Assembly (NCBI GenBank): GCA_025201765.1
Contig: MU623364.1
Location: 1 to 64,000, forward strand
Length of the DNA stretch: 64,000 nt
Origin: Daldinia sp. FL1419
Taxonomy: Eukaryota; Ascomycota; Sordariomycetes; Xylariales; Hypoxylaceae
Direction of reading: 5' to 3'
In this document: positions 47,513-59,383 of the stretch, one piece after another
Layout of the letters: the number at the start of each line of letters is the position of its first letter
Numbering within the stretch: the first letter of the stretch is position 1
Translations under genes and position numbers: made by a program
The notes under the pieces: generated by a model
What the model saw: only the letters and a program-made list of their open reading frames with translations
Database searches by the model: none
Told to the model about the DNA's origin: nothing

Positions 47513-48326
47513 ATACTTGGAACACGTGTAGATATTTTACGTGGATCCCCCGTGCCAGGGGTGGTACCATGCAGCCTGCCTAATTACTCTGGTGGAAATC
47601 ATGTATATTTGATGCTTAGACCGTACGTCTAGGTTACGGGCTCGGCGTTTGGTTGAAGTGGCCAGAAAAGGCTTAGATTCGCCTATACGACACCTACTTA
47701 ATTACTATGAAGCAACCTACTTCCTAGTCGTCAAAATAGTCTACCCCATCACACTAAATGTAATGACATGTAGCAACGTGATCTACCTACGAGAGGTACT
47801 TTTAGGAATTTAGGAAATATATAGATGAGGTAGCATCCGGCGAAGGCAATAAGTCGAGCCAAGGCCGGATCGCCATTAATAAAGCACGCAGATCTCAAAA
47901 ATCGACAATCTTATATACGGGATGTTTCTGGGGCATGGAAGAGCTATGCTAGCCCTGGAGCTTGGGGGTATTACGACGATCGCCCAGGGATCGTAATCAA
48001 TTTCAAGCAAATATGTATCAGAATGCTCATACCGTGAACAGCCAGCAGAAAACAAAGGGGAATACATGCTAAAGTACAATATCTGCCACAACGAAGGCTC
48101 TCTTAGATCCTTCGTCTCACTTCCGGCCATTCCACACATAAGAGATGGCCTGGCTTCTTTCACAACACCACCTCTTATTATCTTCTCCTCTCTTCGCTAG
48201 GTATAGTCCCCACGCCTAATGCTTTCCATCTGATAAGAAACTGGTTTGCTAGTATGCCCTGACTATAACGGGGAGTTTCCCAACCCCCACCCTAAGAGAA
48301 TCCGCAACACCCTCCCTAATCATAGC
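47513..48326. other. Gap between convergent desaturase and VAP genes
   Basis: About 810 bases of 3' flanking sequence. The only open frame over 60 codons (minus, 47876-48163) has no recognisable features. Confidence 0.6.
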
Positions 48327-49529
48327 TTAGAAGAAGAGATACGCAAGCATAAAGCTCAGGAAACAAAGGATAGCCGCAAGCTTAATAGGCACGCCTTCCG
48401 TACCAGCTGGTGTCGCCTGAGCTAGCTCGGCAGGCTTGGAGCTGACCTTATCCGCACCCGCCGTCTTACGTTGTCGTAGCCCTTCCTGATCTTGCTTAAG
48501 TTGCGCAATCACCTTTTCGGCTTGGAGAAGTTGCTGCTTCAGTTCCTCAGGGCTAAGATCGCTGTTTTGAGTGGTTGTAATTGCCGCCGCCGCAGCGAGT
48601 TCCTCGCGCTTGTTCTCGCTGCCCTCCTTAATATCAGATTGGGTGTTCGAATAGTTACCGGGAGAGGAGTAGGCGGGAGGGGCTACGTCTGGTGTTGCTT
48701 GAGTCTGCGAGGATACCAGTCAGTACTACGGAATAATACCATTATAATACTAAGAAACTTACGCCGTTGGCTGTAGGCTTGACGGGCGTCTCGAGATGAC
48801 TAGCATCAGCAGGGGCACCTACGGGGGGCAAATAAACAACCCGAATCTTCTTCTCGCATATCGACGTCCTGTCAACCCCATCCCACTTTTTACTTTAGTC
48901 AGCTAAATATTCGGTATAAGGGGGATATCGTAGCCAAGTGACACTAACAATAGCTGCTAAGTTGAGAAGTTCCTTGTTTGCAGTAATTGCAGTAGACTGA
49001 ACCAAGAATTTGTCTCGGCATTTCGCGTCGGGAGGGGGTTCTTGCTTCATAGCCTGGAGAATGACTGTAGATTATTAGCAGGGGAAAATCATATTGTATA
49101 GGTACACATCTATAATACATACCCGAAACTTCCACCTCCTTGCCGGGCTCGACCCGACCTGAGTTAGGTCTAACGCAATAACTTTATTGCGAATATTATT
49201 AGAATTACAGCGCAATATAGTATAGGTAGTTGAAGGATTCGGTGTATGGGATATGAGGGACGTACTGCTTAGGGGCGGTCGTTTTCACCTAGTTATAATT
49301 CGTTAGTTGAAGGTCTTCAGGGGTTGCGCGAAAGGTCATGAAAAACATGCCATACCTTGAAAGAAACAGGGTAAGAGTTTGGATTTCTGATACGCAAGAC
49401 TTCCGAAACTTCCGCCGTGAGTGGCCCTAACAACCTGTGAGTATATATGGTAATGGTAACGCGATACGGGGGTAATGGTCGTGACGTACGGTGGAAGCCA
49501 AGTTCCTGGGGATCAATCTCAACGGACAT
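48327..49529 (-). CDS. scs2: VAP/Scs2-type ER membrane protein (MSP domain)
   Basis: Tail-anchored ER protein that recruits FFAT-motif proteins at membrane contact sites. 269 residues in seven exons (minus strand): 49529-49490, 49426-49356, 49288-49266 (23 nt), 49181-49123, 49064-48949, 48885-48763 and 48704-48327. The MSP domain (residues 1-125) reads MSVEIDPQELGFHRPLTAEVSEVLRIRNPNS, then YPVSFKVKTTAPK-HYCVRPNSGRVEPGKEVEVSV and CRDKFLVQSTAI. The usual APKQYCVRPN appears here as APKHYCVRPN because the third exon ends in CA and the acceptor leaves T; this spot deserves transcript checking. A linker and a coiled coil (SPEELKQQLLQAEKVIAQLKQDQEGL) follow, then the C-terminal anchor (IKLAAILCFLSFMLAYLFF). 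Divergent from the UBX gene. Confidence 0.93.
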
Positions 49530-50703
49530 GTTGCTAGTGTTTCCGTACGGCGTATGCAAACTCGAAAGGATAGTATTAAGTCGATATCGGTGCTGTGAAA
49601 TGTTGCACTAGAGAGCAGGTAGGAAAAAGGGCGGTTGGGGCTTGCTGGAGTGCGATCGCAATCTGTACACTTTGGCACGTAAGCACCTATCGAAGAGAAG
49701 AAAAAAACAATTACGAATAAAGAAATTCGATTGCGACTTTAAAATTATCGAAAGGAAGTTGGTAGTGTAAGCTTTGGTAGAATTAGAAGAAATAGTGAAA
49801 TAGTGTTTTAAGCGATCAGGGAAAAAAGTTGAAGATAGAAATCTGGCAGATGGGATAAAAAGCACGGACGGCAAGTGGTGTTGTCGACGTTTATCGGGTT
49901 ACGACATAGCACACTGGCTTAACCGGGTGTGACTTGGGTTAACTTGGTTGACTGGGTCCTGTCCGATGGTTTGGGAGCCCTGGTTTCTATGGCATTTACA
50001 TACCTAAATCTACGTATTCCGGTGAGTGTCGTAGGTACCTTGGGTAACTACTAATAATTCGTTCATAGGGGTAGCCGGAACTGGTGATGGAAGCTTAGCG
50101 TAGGTATATACCTAATGTTAGTAATTACGGTGAGATACAAACGAATAGGTACCTATTAAAGAGAATGAGGCAAGCACGAGCCAACAAGTCATTGCCTTGA
50201 AACATCCCTAACCTAGCCTGCCTAGACAGCTAGGATAAGGTATTGTAGGTATCTAAGTAAGTACTATGTACCTTCTAGGATGTAGGAACATGGGACCTAA
50301 CACGCAGGAAACCACAAAGAGATAAGTACTTGAGTACATACAAATGCCCCCACTGCTCTATGCAAGACAGCTTCTGGTTCGAGGCAGCATCTAGAATGAC
50401 GTGCCACTAAAAGAAACCACAGAAGCAGAGAAGTCAAGTCAGAATTCACAGTTCCGGGTTTATTGCATTTACAGCCCGCGTTTCCGTATATAGCTCGGCC
50501 TTTGCAGCTTCTGTTGATTTTCTAGCCTTCCAGCTCCGGAAGAACACGAATTTGCTAGAAACGAACACATAAATATAACTTGTCGCAACAACTTGTCCTC
50601 CGCCCCATTTCTTTTCCCACCAAACAACTTACAACAACACATCCTCAAAACCCCCTTCACTTTAAGCCCAATCTTAATCTATCCTAAAACAGCATCGCCC
50701 AAG
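49530..50703. other. Divergent promoter region of the VAP and UBX genes
   Basis: About 1.2 kb between two oppositely oriented genes. GGTACCT/TAGGTAC motifs recur at 50030-50270. The 100 bases before the UBX start are A/C-rich and pyrimidine-rich, as in fungal leaders. No open frame of note. Confidence 0.6.
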
Positions 50704-51835
50704 ATGTCACAATCCGTACTTGAGCAGCTCCTGGAGATGGGGTTTGACAAATCACGGGCCGAGTTGGCAGTGAAGAGATCCGACGGGTGTAAGTACCTAA
50801 TCTATCTATATCTACCTAATTATTTAGGTAGTTATATACTATTGGGTATAGCTAACAGATGATGAACTGTCTTAGTACCGGATGCCATGGACTGGTTGGA
50901 GAAGACTCAAGACACCCCATTGGAAGAGCTTCTTGAGGAAGAAGAATCTGGCACCAACGTCGCAAAGGTAGATGAAGGAGCAGTCGCACTATCACTGGTC
51001 TGTAATGAGTGTGGCAAGAAGTTCCGAAGTCAAGGAGAAGCCGAGTTCCACGCCAACAAATCGTGAGACCTGTCATATTTTTCTTCGTCTGGAATTGTTA
51101 TTAGACTGACCTAATCTTCAGGGGCCATACCGATTTTGCCGAGTCTACTGAGCAGATTGCTCCCCTTAGTGAAGAGGAAAAGAAAAAGAGACTCGAGGAA
51201 CTCCGAGAACGTGTGAGAGCTAAGAAGGCCGGCCAAGCCGCCGTAGACAAGGAAGAACAGAAACGCAATGAGGTATATCTACCTCAACAAGTTTTAAGTC
51301 CGCGATGTCGTTACTAACAATATTATCCATGTAGCAAATCCGACACAAGGCTACCAGGGAATCTCATGAGCTTAAAGAGGAGCTTCAACGCAAAGAACAA
51401 ATTAAGGAGGCAGCAAAGAAGCGGCAGGAGAAGCTCGATGACATTGAGGCCAAAAAGCGAATTAAGGCCAGGATTGAAGCTGACAAGGAGGAACGTCGGC
51501 GCAAAGCAGAGCAGGCAAAAGCCGCGAGAACGGGTGGAATCCCAGCTGCAGCCGTCGCACCGCCGCCCGCTCCCGCTCCAGCACCAGCTCGTCCTGCCGT
51601 TACTCACAATGAAGCTCGACTGAGACTACAAACTTCCGATGGTAACGTTATGAAAACACTACCGGCGGACACGACACTTTTCGAGGTCAAGCAAATGCTT
51701 GAGTCGGAAAATGGACTTACTGTTACCAAGTTCGTCCAGAACTTCCCCAGAAAGGTCTTCGAAGGTAGCCTTGATCTTGGCAAGACTTTAAAGGAGGCTG
51801 GATTAGTTCCCAGTGCCGTTTTAGTCGTCCAATAG
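50704..51835 (+). CDS. UBA/UBX-domain protein (UBXN1/SAKS1-like)
   Basis: Predicted ubiquitin-binding cofactor of the Cdc48/p97 ATPase. 307 residues; exons 50704-50788, 50876-51062, 51122-51272 and 51335-51835. The UBA domain is at residues 1-45 (VLEQLLEMGFDKSRAELAVK ... AMDWLEK). A C2H2-type finger follows: CNECGKKFRSQGEAEFH with the final His in GHTDF, split by intron 2. Next is a long charged coiled coil (KKKRLEELRERVRAKKAG to EERRRKAEQAKAA), then an Ala/Pro linker. The C-terminal UBX domain begins EARLRLQTSDGNVMKTLP and ends EAGLVPSAVLVVQ; the Cdc48-contact loop position holds FPRK. Order and length fit UBXN1-type proteins. The 3' end converges with the ribosomal P1 gene. Confidence 0.93.
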
Positions 51836-52288
51836 GCTACCCAGAGGGAAGACTTAAGGGGACGTATGACTTTTATGAAATGGACGGTATGGTGTTTACT
51901 TTGCTTGGGTGGACAAAATAGGAGTATCACGAGAAGAATGATGAGCTGTGGCACACGTATGTAATCCACGAAGATTGCGCGTGAGTACTACTAGAGATTA
52001 TCACCGCGCCTCCAAGACTTAGATTCGAGGCTATATCTTGTATCTCACTTCGGTTGCACACAATGAACAATAAACAATGCACAATTCACGGTGCGGTGGA
52101 CTTTTTTTATTCGTCTCTCATGGCTCCATCTGCAAAAGCCAATTGTCATATTAACCTATGACAGGGTAAAGGTCGCCCATGGCATCCTGATATTGCCTCC
52201 TTCACGCCACACCAATGGTGTATGGAACCCCAGAACCATGCAGTGAAAGTACAAAGGGAAGGTGAGTATTCGTGATCGCGGAACGTGT
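51836..52288. other. Gap between convergent UBX and P1 genes
   Basis: About 450 bases of 3' flanking sequence; no gene seen. Confidence 0.65.
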
Positions 52289-52853
52289 TTAATCGAAAAG
52301 ACCGAAGCCCATGTCCTCGTCCGACTCTTCCTTCTCTGCATTGGAAATTAGTATAAGTCTGCATCGAGAGACGCTGCGCGCGCGCGTAAGCAGTAAACGT
52401 ACCCTCTTCCTTCTCTTCTTCCTTAGCCTCCTCGGCAGCACCACCAGCACCACCGGCGGCGGCAGCAGGGCCACCAGCAGCGGCGGCACCACCAGAGCCG
52501 ACGTTCGATAGTAGGTCCTTCACGTCCTTGCCCTCAAGAGCCTAAAAATCGGGTGCATCAGTAAATATAATTATTTCGCGTAGTCGGTTATTCGTTCTAC
52601 CTTGGCGAAAAGGGAAGTCCAGATAGGCTCAACATCGGCGATCTTGGCAGCCTTGATCAGGGTCTGTAGCTTGTCGGCCTGCATTTTTCCATTGTTAGAA
52701 TTATTGCGGACGAGGTCATATCGGGATCCCCCAAAAACCCCACGCTCGGAAGAGCTGTAGGAGGGGCATGCGGCGATTGCTCACAGTGATCTCAACACCG
52801 TCATCGGCGAGGATGAGCGCCGCATACGACGAGGCAAGTTCGGCAGTCGACAT
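52289..52853 (-). CDS. rpp1: 60S acidic ribosomal protein P1
   Basis: Ribosomal stalk protein that recruits elongation factors. 110 residues; exons (minus strand) 52853-52785, 52678-52601, 52541-52403 and 52335-52289. The N-terminal dimerisation domain is MSTAELASSYAALILADD ... ADKLQTLIKAAKIADVEPIW. An Ala/Gly hinge (GGAAAAGGPAAAAGGAGG) follows, then the acidic stretch, and the invariant tail SDEDMGFGLFD, which binds GTPase factors and is the P-antigen epitope. The tail lies on its own short last exon, so skipping or misreading that 16-codon exon would remove stalk function. Multiple introns in a short, highly expressed ribosomal gene are normal for this lineage. Confidence 0.97.
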
Positions 52854-53861
52854 TTTTATGGAATGTGTCTGAGGGCGAAATGTGGTGTTGGATGGGTAAA
52901 ATTGACGATCGGAATGACACCTCGAAGATGTTGATATTGGATTTGCGCTCGTGAAATTATTAGCGGAAAGTCCACATTCAATTGGCAATGCGAAATTTTT
53001 GGTGGGAGGAAGATAGGGTTAGCACGGAAGGAAAAATAAAGATTCCGTGGCTTTGGGAAACCTTAGTGGATACCTAGGTAGGTACTCTAATTGGTTCGAT
53101 ATCAGAACCAATCAAATTGGATATTATGTGCCCCGCAAGATCTCCAAAGACATTACGCTTTCTTCACATGAAATAGGTACATAGTAAAAAAATACACGCC
53201 CACTAGCTCACTACCTAACGAATACCTAACTTAAATAAGTACCTCCTACGTAGTTGCAATCTTGTGATGAGCACACGACCCCACCTACCCACCTTAGCCT
53301 TAAAAGCCCACCAGGTGGTCCTACTCCCTTAAGGTTCCCTCATGGGCGTTTGTCTTTCCCAAAGTAAATTTATCCCCCCGTCGATCAATCGATCAAGTAC
53401 TGTAATAATCAAGGTCTTATTACGTGGGAAGCTCTTATCACAGGCCACTTAAAGACATAATTTTTTGGGAAGGGTTTAGCAGCAACTAGGACAGTTTCAG
53501 AAAGCTCTGGACAGTTTCCCAAAGTTCCCCCATCATCCCCTGCGTTGATAAGATCGTGTGAAGTAAGGAAAAGGAATCATTGGCTCTTGGGTTCTATATG
53601 CACATCCCAGGATTACGCATGTGTTACGCTACGTTATTGTTCTACAGAACCTCAATTTGTTGAAAACCCATTCATAAGTAATCAACGGACGATCGTCTGA
53701 ATTAGATATCAACGAACAAAGAGGGGGTTCGAGGCAAGAGGGGTTTTATCCTATATTTCTCCCTCTTTTTACTTTTGGGTTTTTTCTACTTCGTGAGATA
53801 TCTACGGCTTTTACGGGATCATTCCAAGCTTGAAGTCAAGAAAATTCTTTGAGTCGGCAAT
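52854..53861. other. Divergent promoter region of P1 and the DUF2408 gene
   Basis: About 1 kb, no gene seen. Contains an ACCTAGGTAGGTAC motif at 53071-53084 and repeated AAAG-TTTCC/ACAGTTTCC elements near 53480-53525 (GGACAGTTTC occurs twice). A T-rich promoter-like segment (53755-53790) precedes the DUF2408 start. Confidence 0.55.
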
Positions 53862-55462
53862 ATGGAAACCCCAAAAATACCAGCTCCGAGAGACGAAGGC
53901 GAAAGAGAAGTCCTCGAAAATTTAATTGCTATTCGCGATCAATTACAACTGCGGAAACTCGACCGCACAACCTACGTTCGGACCCAAGATGTCATGATTT
54001 TATATGATCAGACCATTGAACAGGTCAAAAAACTAAACGATATTAGACGTGGGAGGTCGGTTGAAGAGAATAGAGGTACGACGACATTAGATATTGAATA
54101 ATCCTAGCTACCTATCCGGTCACTCATTTTCATCTCTTAGCTACCGTAACTAATTCGTATCTCAGTGGACAGAGTAGTAGATAGCTGCTTTCAGTTGCTA
54201 TCGCTCTTTTTCATGACAATCGGCCGAAACAACGAAGCCCCTGCCGCCTATGCCCTAACCTCGACCATCAAGCGATTACTAGACCATCTGGACGAAGCCA
54301 ACCTATTCTCTGCTCGGGATCTTGAGAGCATGTCCCAAACGCTAGAGCATCTATCCGAAATAGCGCACAACTCTGCTAGCTCGACGCCAGCACCCTTCCT
54401 CGAGACCTTGATTGTGCAGCGGATAGAGAGATGTCGCGCGTCGTTAGCAAACCTGCAGAAGAGGATTGAGGATATTGCTGAACCGTTACGGCCCACCGCT
54501 GACAGACTCGTCTCAATAATGAGACAAATGGCTATCATCAATACTAAATCGAAGGTAACTACCGTCGTCTCGGTCCTTGAACATGACGTTGTACTCATTA
54601 ATATTATCTTCTAGTTCACACCATCAGAAATACACAAGCGAGAGGCGGAGCTAAAAGAGATTGGCGAGATGCGAAAGGGCGGGCAGTTCCTCGACGCCGA
54701 TGGTAATGTTTTAAAAGGTAGCGAGAGTGTCTCTAACTTGGTAGACCGATGCTTGGAGTATACTACGATTGTCCTCGAAAGGTATCTTGTCCGATTGTAT
54801 TTACTAGGGTATATCCGCTAATATCTTGTCCAGAAACGGCCAGTTTCCAGACAAGTGGAAGCCGATCTACGATGTGCTCGTCGGTATTAGAAACGACCTG
54901 GATAAGCTATCGTTAACTCAAGCTTGGTCGCTGCGAGAAACAGATTTATACGACTACCAACGACAACTTGACAGGATCGACGAAAGTAGAGTAAACGGAA
55001 ATTGGGTGGATGACCAAGGACAACCAGCCGAACTTTATGTCCAACGGGTACGTTCTTATCTTTATTGACAGTAAACCCGGTCGTTGACTAACGATAGCTT
55101 AGACGCTTCTTTATCTAATCCGAAGGTGCTATGGTTATATCTATCATCTTATGATATCGTCGGAGCCGGTTTCCGAGGCTCTTTTGCCAATTTACAATCA
55201 ACTACAGACGCTAAAGCGCTGCCTCGTTGAGGTGAAGAACAGCGGTGGTGTAACGTCGGCCAGGGAACTTTACCCCTATAGCATGAAGTTACATTCGATT
55301 GACAATATGAAAGTTGATGGTAAATTCATGGTTGGGGAAGACATCCCGGAAGGCCAAGGCAGTGTAGCTGAGTTGCTAGCCGAATGCTTCGACCTGAATT
55401 ACGAGCTCAGGGTGGCGGCGGAGTCGGCAACAGAAACTCCCCCATCGGAGCGAGAATCGTGA
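53862..55462 (+). CDS. DUF2408-family protein
   Basis: 447 residues; exons 53862-54075, 54166-54554, 54615-54781, 54834-55047 and 55103-55462. I recognise this as the fungal family of unknown function DUF2408. It shows repeated helical modules: residues 1-70 (REVLENLIAIRDQLQLRKLDRTTYVRTQDVMILYDQTIEQ), a middle module (IYDVLVGIRNDLDKL ... RQLDRIDESRVNGNWVDDQGQ) and a C-terminal one (LLPIYNQLQTLKRCL ... MKLHSIDNMKVDGKFMVGE). The last two share the pattern L-x-x-I-D-x-x-x-V-x-G-x-(F/W)-V, so the protein probably arose by internal duplication. No membrane segment, signal or catalytic motif is visible. Helix-rich composition suggests a scaffold or adaptor. Divergent from ribosomal P1. Confidence 0.88.
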
Positions 55463-55758
55463 GGCGTTTAACACATTTAAGAATTTAGGATGCATTTTTA
55501 TAGAGTGGTGGTACATCTCGTATGGCTCGGCTGATTGGTGTATGGGGGATGTATGCTTTTTAATATGGTTTTGTGTTTTATTAATTTCTGGAGGCAAGGT
55601 CAATGTCATTACCCCTTACTACAAGCAAGACATACGCAAGTAACGGGTATAAGTCTACAATAAACATAGCCACCCATATAAATTAAATACATTCAGGGGC
55701 CCTCCGTACTTAGAATACGCCTGATCTTAACATGTACGTATCTTTCAGGATCCAAGAA

Positions 55759-56486
55759 TTAGGGGATCCTAAACGCAAACTTGGCCTAAGACATTGGGTT
55801 AGTATCATTAAGGGGGTTGCGTGTAAATTCCAAAAGCTTACTGCTAAGATTAAAGCCTAGAGTTGATGGTTAGCAGTTTTCCATTTACCATGCTCATGAG
55901 AAGTAAAATACCTTATCGGTATCCCATACTCCACTCCTGGTATATATGTCTTTTTCGAGAAGGGCCTTGACTTCTTCCTTGGACTCGGCGACGAGAACTA
56001 AGGCGCTGCCATACCAGTCGAACGTAGCGGGGTCTTCGCCCTCGGGCTTATCGTTTAAGAGGGCGCCTTAGGAAGAGGTTAATAACGTGCGCCGCCGGGT
56101 GGGAGGCTACATGGGACTGGGGAATCGCTGGCATACCTCCCGTCTTGAACTGCTTGGACTCGACGTAGGGCTTCAGGCCCTCGAAGTGCTGGCTAGAGAT
56201 GAGATATCACGTGTAAGCCCAGAAGGCGAGGTTCCTTCTCGAATGGGGTTAGTTGGTACATGGAGGCGATAACTCACGCGCGCACTTCCAGTCTCTTCTC
56301 CCGGGTGCCTGGCTTATCGGGGACGACTACGAGCCACTCGTATTTGCCCGGGGGCGGTGTGGTGATGGAGGCCATTTGGCTGTGGACGGGGCCGCGGAAT
56401 AGTTTGGTAGTGGTGGTAGCTGTGCAAGGTTGAGGTCGTGGCTGGAAGAGTCGAGGGAGCTGGAGCGATCGAATGCGGAGAGTCAT
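55759..56486 (-). CDS. YciI/YCII-domain protein, probably mitochondrial
   Basis: 153 residues in five exons (minus strand): 56486-56278, 56192-56137, 56066-55912, 55856-55842 and 55785-55759. The domain (KYEWLVVVPDKPGTREKRLEVRAQHFEGLKPYVESKQF ... GSALVLVAESKEEVKALLEKDIYTRSGVWD) matches the YCII fold related to dimeric alpha-beta barrels; function in fungi unclear. I chose the upstream ATG (56486) because it adds an Arg/Thr-rich, acid-free leader (MTLRIRSLQLPRLFQPRPQP) typical of mitochondrial import; the ATG at 56375 (MASITTPPPG) gives the cytosolic form usual in the family. The 3' end rests on a 15-nt microexon (ALILA) flanked by introns with CTGCTAACC and TACTAACCC branch sites, ending KFAFRIP. 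Length of the joined tail matches the family. Confidence 0.78.
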
Positions 56487-58223
56487 TGGAAGGGGGGGGA
56501 AGGGGGAAAGGGGGAGGGAGGCCTTTTTATTTATTAGGTTGGTTAATTTGGGAGATATATATATATATAGGTATATATATATACCTATACTACGTATTTA
56601 TACTATACTATATATCGACTAACGTATGGACTTCCCTGCGTGCGTCTTTGCTCGAGCCGGTGTCGTGCTTGACGTCTTTTAGGTACATACATATCTACCG
56701 GCATTTTGAACCCCGAGGTATAGGTAGGTATTACCTACATAAATTGTAGACACGCCCTCGCACTCGAGCAATTAAATGGCAGTTGAAGGGCGTACGAACG
56801 TGTGGAGTAAGGATCTAACCTAGCGAGGTAGAGCTAAGATAGGTACTTGGTGGGATATGGTGATGAATATGGAAAAGAGAGGTACCCGTGCTGGATCTAT
56901 AAATTACTAGTATTACCTAAATAAGACGTCGCTAGCCTATGCTTGTGTAACGTATCGGGGAATTGGGATGGAAGTCGGCAAATTTAAGCCATGTGCCGTC
57001 ACCGGCGAACCCGCGCCCCTCGTTTCAATATTCTTCCCCCGCTATCACCTACGAACTTTAGGTCACCTAAGCTATGTACAAGAGCCTCCCTGCATGTCAT
57101 CTCGTATGTACATGCCCTTTTCGATATATTGACATTGTGCAGTCATACTAGGTACGTAGAGCACGATACTTGTACTAACTAGTTTAGGTCAGCCCGGGTA
57201 AGGCACGAGACTGGCTAAAAAGCCTCTCTTTCTTTTTTTTTTTCCCGCGCCCTTCTTTTCTTTTCTCTCACCTTGGCTTTCCGGACGTCTTCCGTCCTCG
57301 TTCCATTATTTTCGCTCTTAGCTCGGAAATGGGGTCGGTATCGCCCGGTTTCTATTCGAGTCGCCTCATTATCGTCTACAACGTCCTTTCGGTTATGTTG
57401 GCGTGCGATAACTATTAGTCTGGGCGTCATTGCATTTTTCTTTTCCTACTCTTCCTTATTTCCAATTATTGCTGCAGTAATAGTTAGGTATAAATGCTCA
57501 ATGGCTGGCCAAGCGTTGCCAAGACGATGATCTAGGATCTCGCCTAAGGGGATGGTGGGAGAAACGAGATAGTATACATACCTACGTATTATGCGTGTAC
57601 GTGCACGGCGGATCATATGTCAGTGTTGTCAATGCCAGAGCTTAGGGTTATCATCGGCGTTGCAGCTGTGTCGTCATCGTTGGTTCTCCAATGGCTCATA
57701 AGCTCATAAGCTCATTAGACCATTGTCCATTGAACATAGCCCATCCCAGCCAACCAGCCAGCCAGCTAACCCCCCCATGCCACCGTGGTTCCCGAAAAAT
57801 ACCTTGTCGTCGGTCGTCGGTCTGGATAATTCCCCCCATCCCCTAACAAGCTGGACCAGGATGCAACCATCCAAATTTCTCCAGGTATCATGACCAGCTA
57901 TTAGTTAGAAATCTGGGGAACCGAGGCAGGATCATGAGTTATTTTGTGTGGCTTTTAAGTCTGACCCAATCCCCATCTCGAAGAGGGTTGCCTATTAGGG
58001 AGACACATTCCTATATCAAATCAGCCTTCGACTCGACTGTCTCACATATATATAAATATAAACATATATACCTACCTACATAACTACCTGTCTTTATCTA
58101 CCAGCACGACTAACAAGCGATCGTCTCGATATACTTCAACTACTACCTCGAAGCCAATTCATACTTTGACATATCTATACCTCACAATATTGGCTTGTCG
58201 TTGTTCATAAGAGTGTCATCATT
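56487..58223. other. Gene-free stretch with AT repeat
   Basis: About 1.7 kb. Holds a (TA)n palindrome around 56556-56590 and TAGGTA motifs near 56720. CTCATAAG repeats lie at 57699-57715 and CCAGCCAACCAGCCAGCCAG at 57748-57767. A frame at 57273-57530 (plus) contains a hydrophobic run but has no other support. Confidence 0.5.
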
Positions 58224-58628
58224 ATGCTATCCCTCCATCTCAAACGAGAATCTCAAAGGTGGGCAGCTCAACGCCAGAACTACCCCGCACCCCCGTCTAT
58301 AGACGACTCGAGCAGCTACGAAGACAGTGACAACGAATCCATCTTCTCTCGTAGCAGCAGCACATCAAGGCGCTCGTCCATCTCTAGCGTAGTCTCCGAC
58401 GACGAGCCCGCTCCACTGACCTTCGAACAACCTCGAGACAACAACGGTGCTCCCATCACAATATACACATCCCTAGAACAAGCCGTAGCCCAGAGCACAC
58501 AGATCGCCGAGGCGCAAGGCCCCAGACGACTAGTCACGCCCGGCAAGCTCTACGAGAACGAAGACGACGACGATGAGATCATCGAGTGGACAGAGGAGGA
58601 AAAAGCCAGCGTGGCGGCAGCGGCGTAA
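58224..58628 (+). CDS. Acidic serine-rich protein of unknown function
   Basis: Intronless, 134 residues. The N-terminus is MLSLHLKRESQRWAAQR, then a Ser/Asp-rich disordered stretch (SSSYEDSDNESIFSRSSSTS) dense in likely phosphosites (RRSSISS). A better-ordered central part follows (PLTFEQPRDNNGAPITIYTSLEQAVAQ), and the end is acidic (ENEDDDDEIIEWTEEEK). The codon pattern and a leader of 150 or so bases with TATATATAAATATAAA near 58047 support expression. I do not recognise the family. It could be a small regulator; no partner is suggested by its neighbours. Confidence 0.66.
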   Translation: MLSLHLKRESQRWAAQRQNYPAPPSIDDSSSYEDSDNESIFSRSSSTSRRSSISSVVSDDEPAPLTFEQPRDNNGAPITIYTSLEQAVAQSTQIAEAQGPRRLVTPGKLYENEDDDDEIIEWTEEEKASVAAAA

Positions 58629-59383
58629 CTAGCTACGGAACACGCCGAGAGCGGGTACGCCCGCACCATCACCGCCACCACCACCACCCCCGGCTGCGCC
58701 AGCGTTATCCCCGTGGGCCGAAGGGGAAGAGGGGCAGCGCAGGGGAAGAAAAAAAGCAGACACGAAGGATGGCAAAAAACGCCAAGCTCATGGTGTTTTG
58801 CAGGAGAAATTGTATTGCGACAACGCACGCTCTTGGCGCAGGCTTGGAAATTCTTGGGATCTCTTGGGTCTATACCTTTTCGTCTATATTTTGTGACGAC
58901 CCAAAGGGAGGAACGGAACGGCGTTGGCGGATGCGCTGCAGGAAGCGAATAATAGGAAAAATAGCGGACAGTGCATGGAATTGCAAGAAGCGTCTTATAA
59001 GTTTGGAACAGGCTGCTATTGTTTTTTTTTTTTTTTTTTTTGTTTTTTTTAATTCGAGCACGGAATGAAGTTTTACCAAGATACCCCTCCAAATATGATA
59101 AAAAGGCCATTCTGTCTCTAATATAAACATTTAATTGGTATTGATCTGCATCTACATCTTGGTGATTGTCTTTACTTTACCTCCTCTTCTAGCTATATCG
59201 TGTCTTAGATGCCTACCTGTAAAGGCAGTATAAGCTGAACTTACGCAACCTTCTTCTATCGTCCATATGCATATATACACCCCTTATCCCCAGCCATCCG
59301 TTCGCCCGCGCGCCTCTAGGCTTACGCTTAAATCTCATGCCACGCAACAAGAGTAAAAAGCAAATACTATTGCGTCACCGAGT
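58629..59383. other. Gap between the acidic-protein gene and the acyl-CoA synthetase gene
   Basis: About 750 bases of 3' sequence. Contains a CACCATCACCGCCACC repeat (58663-58690) and a T tract (59021-59049). Frames across it on both strands are low-complexity. Confidence 0.55.
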
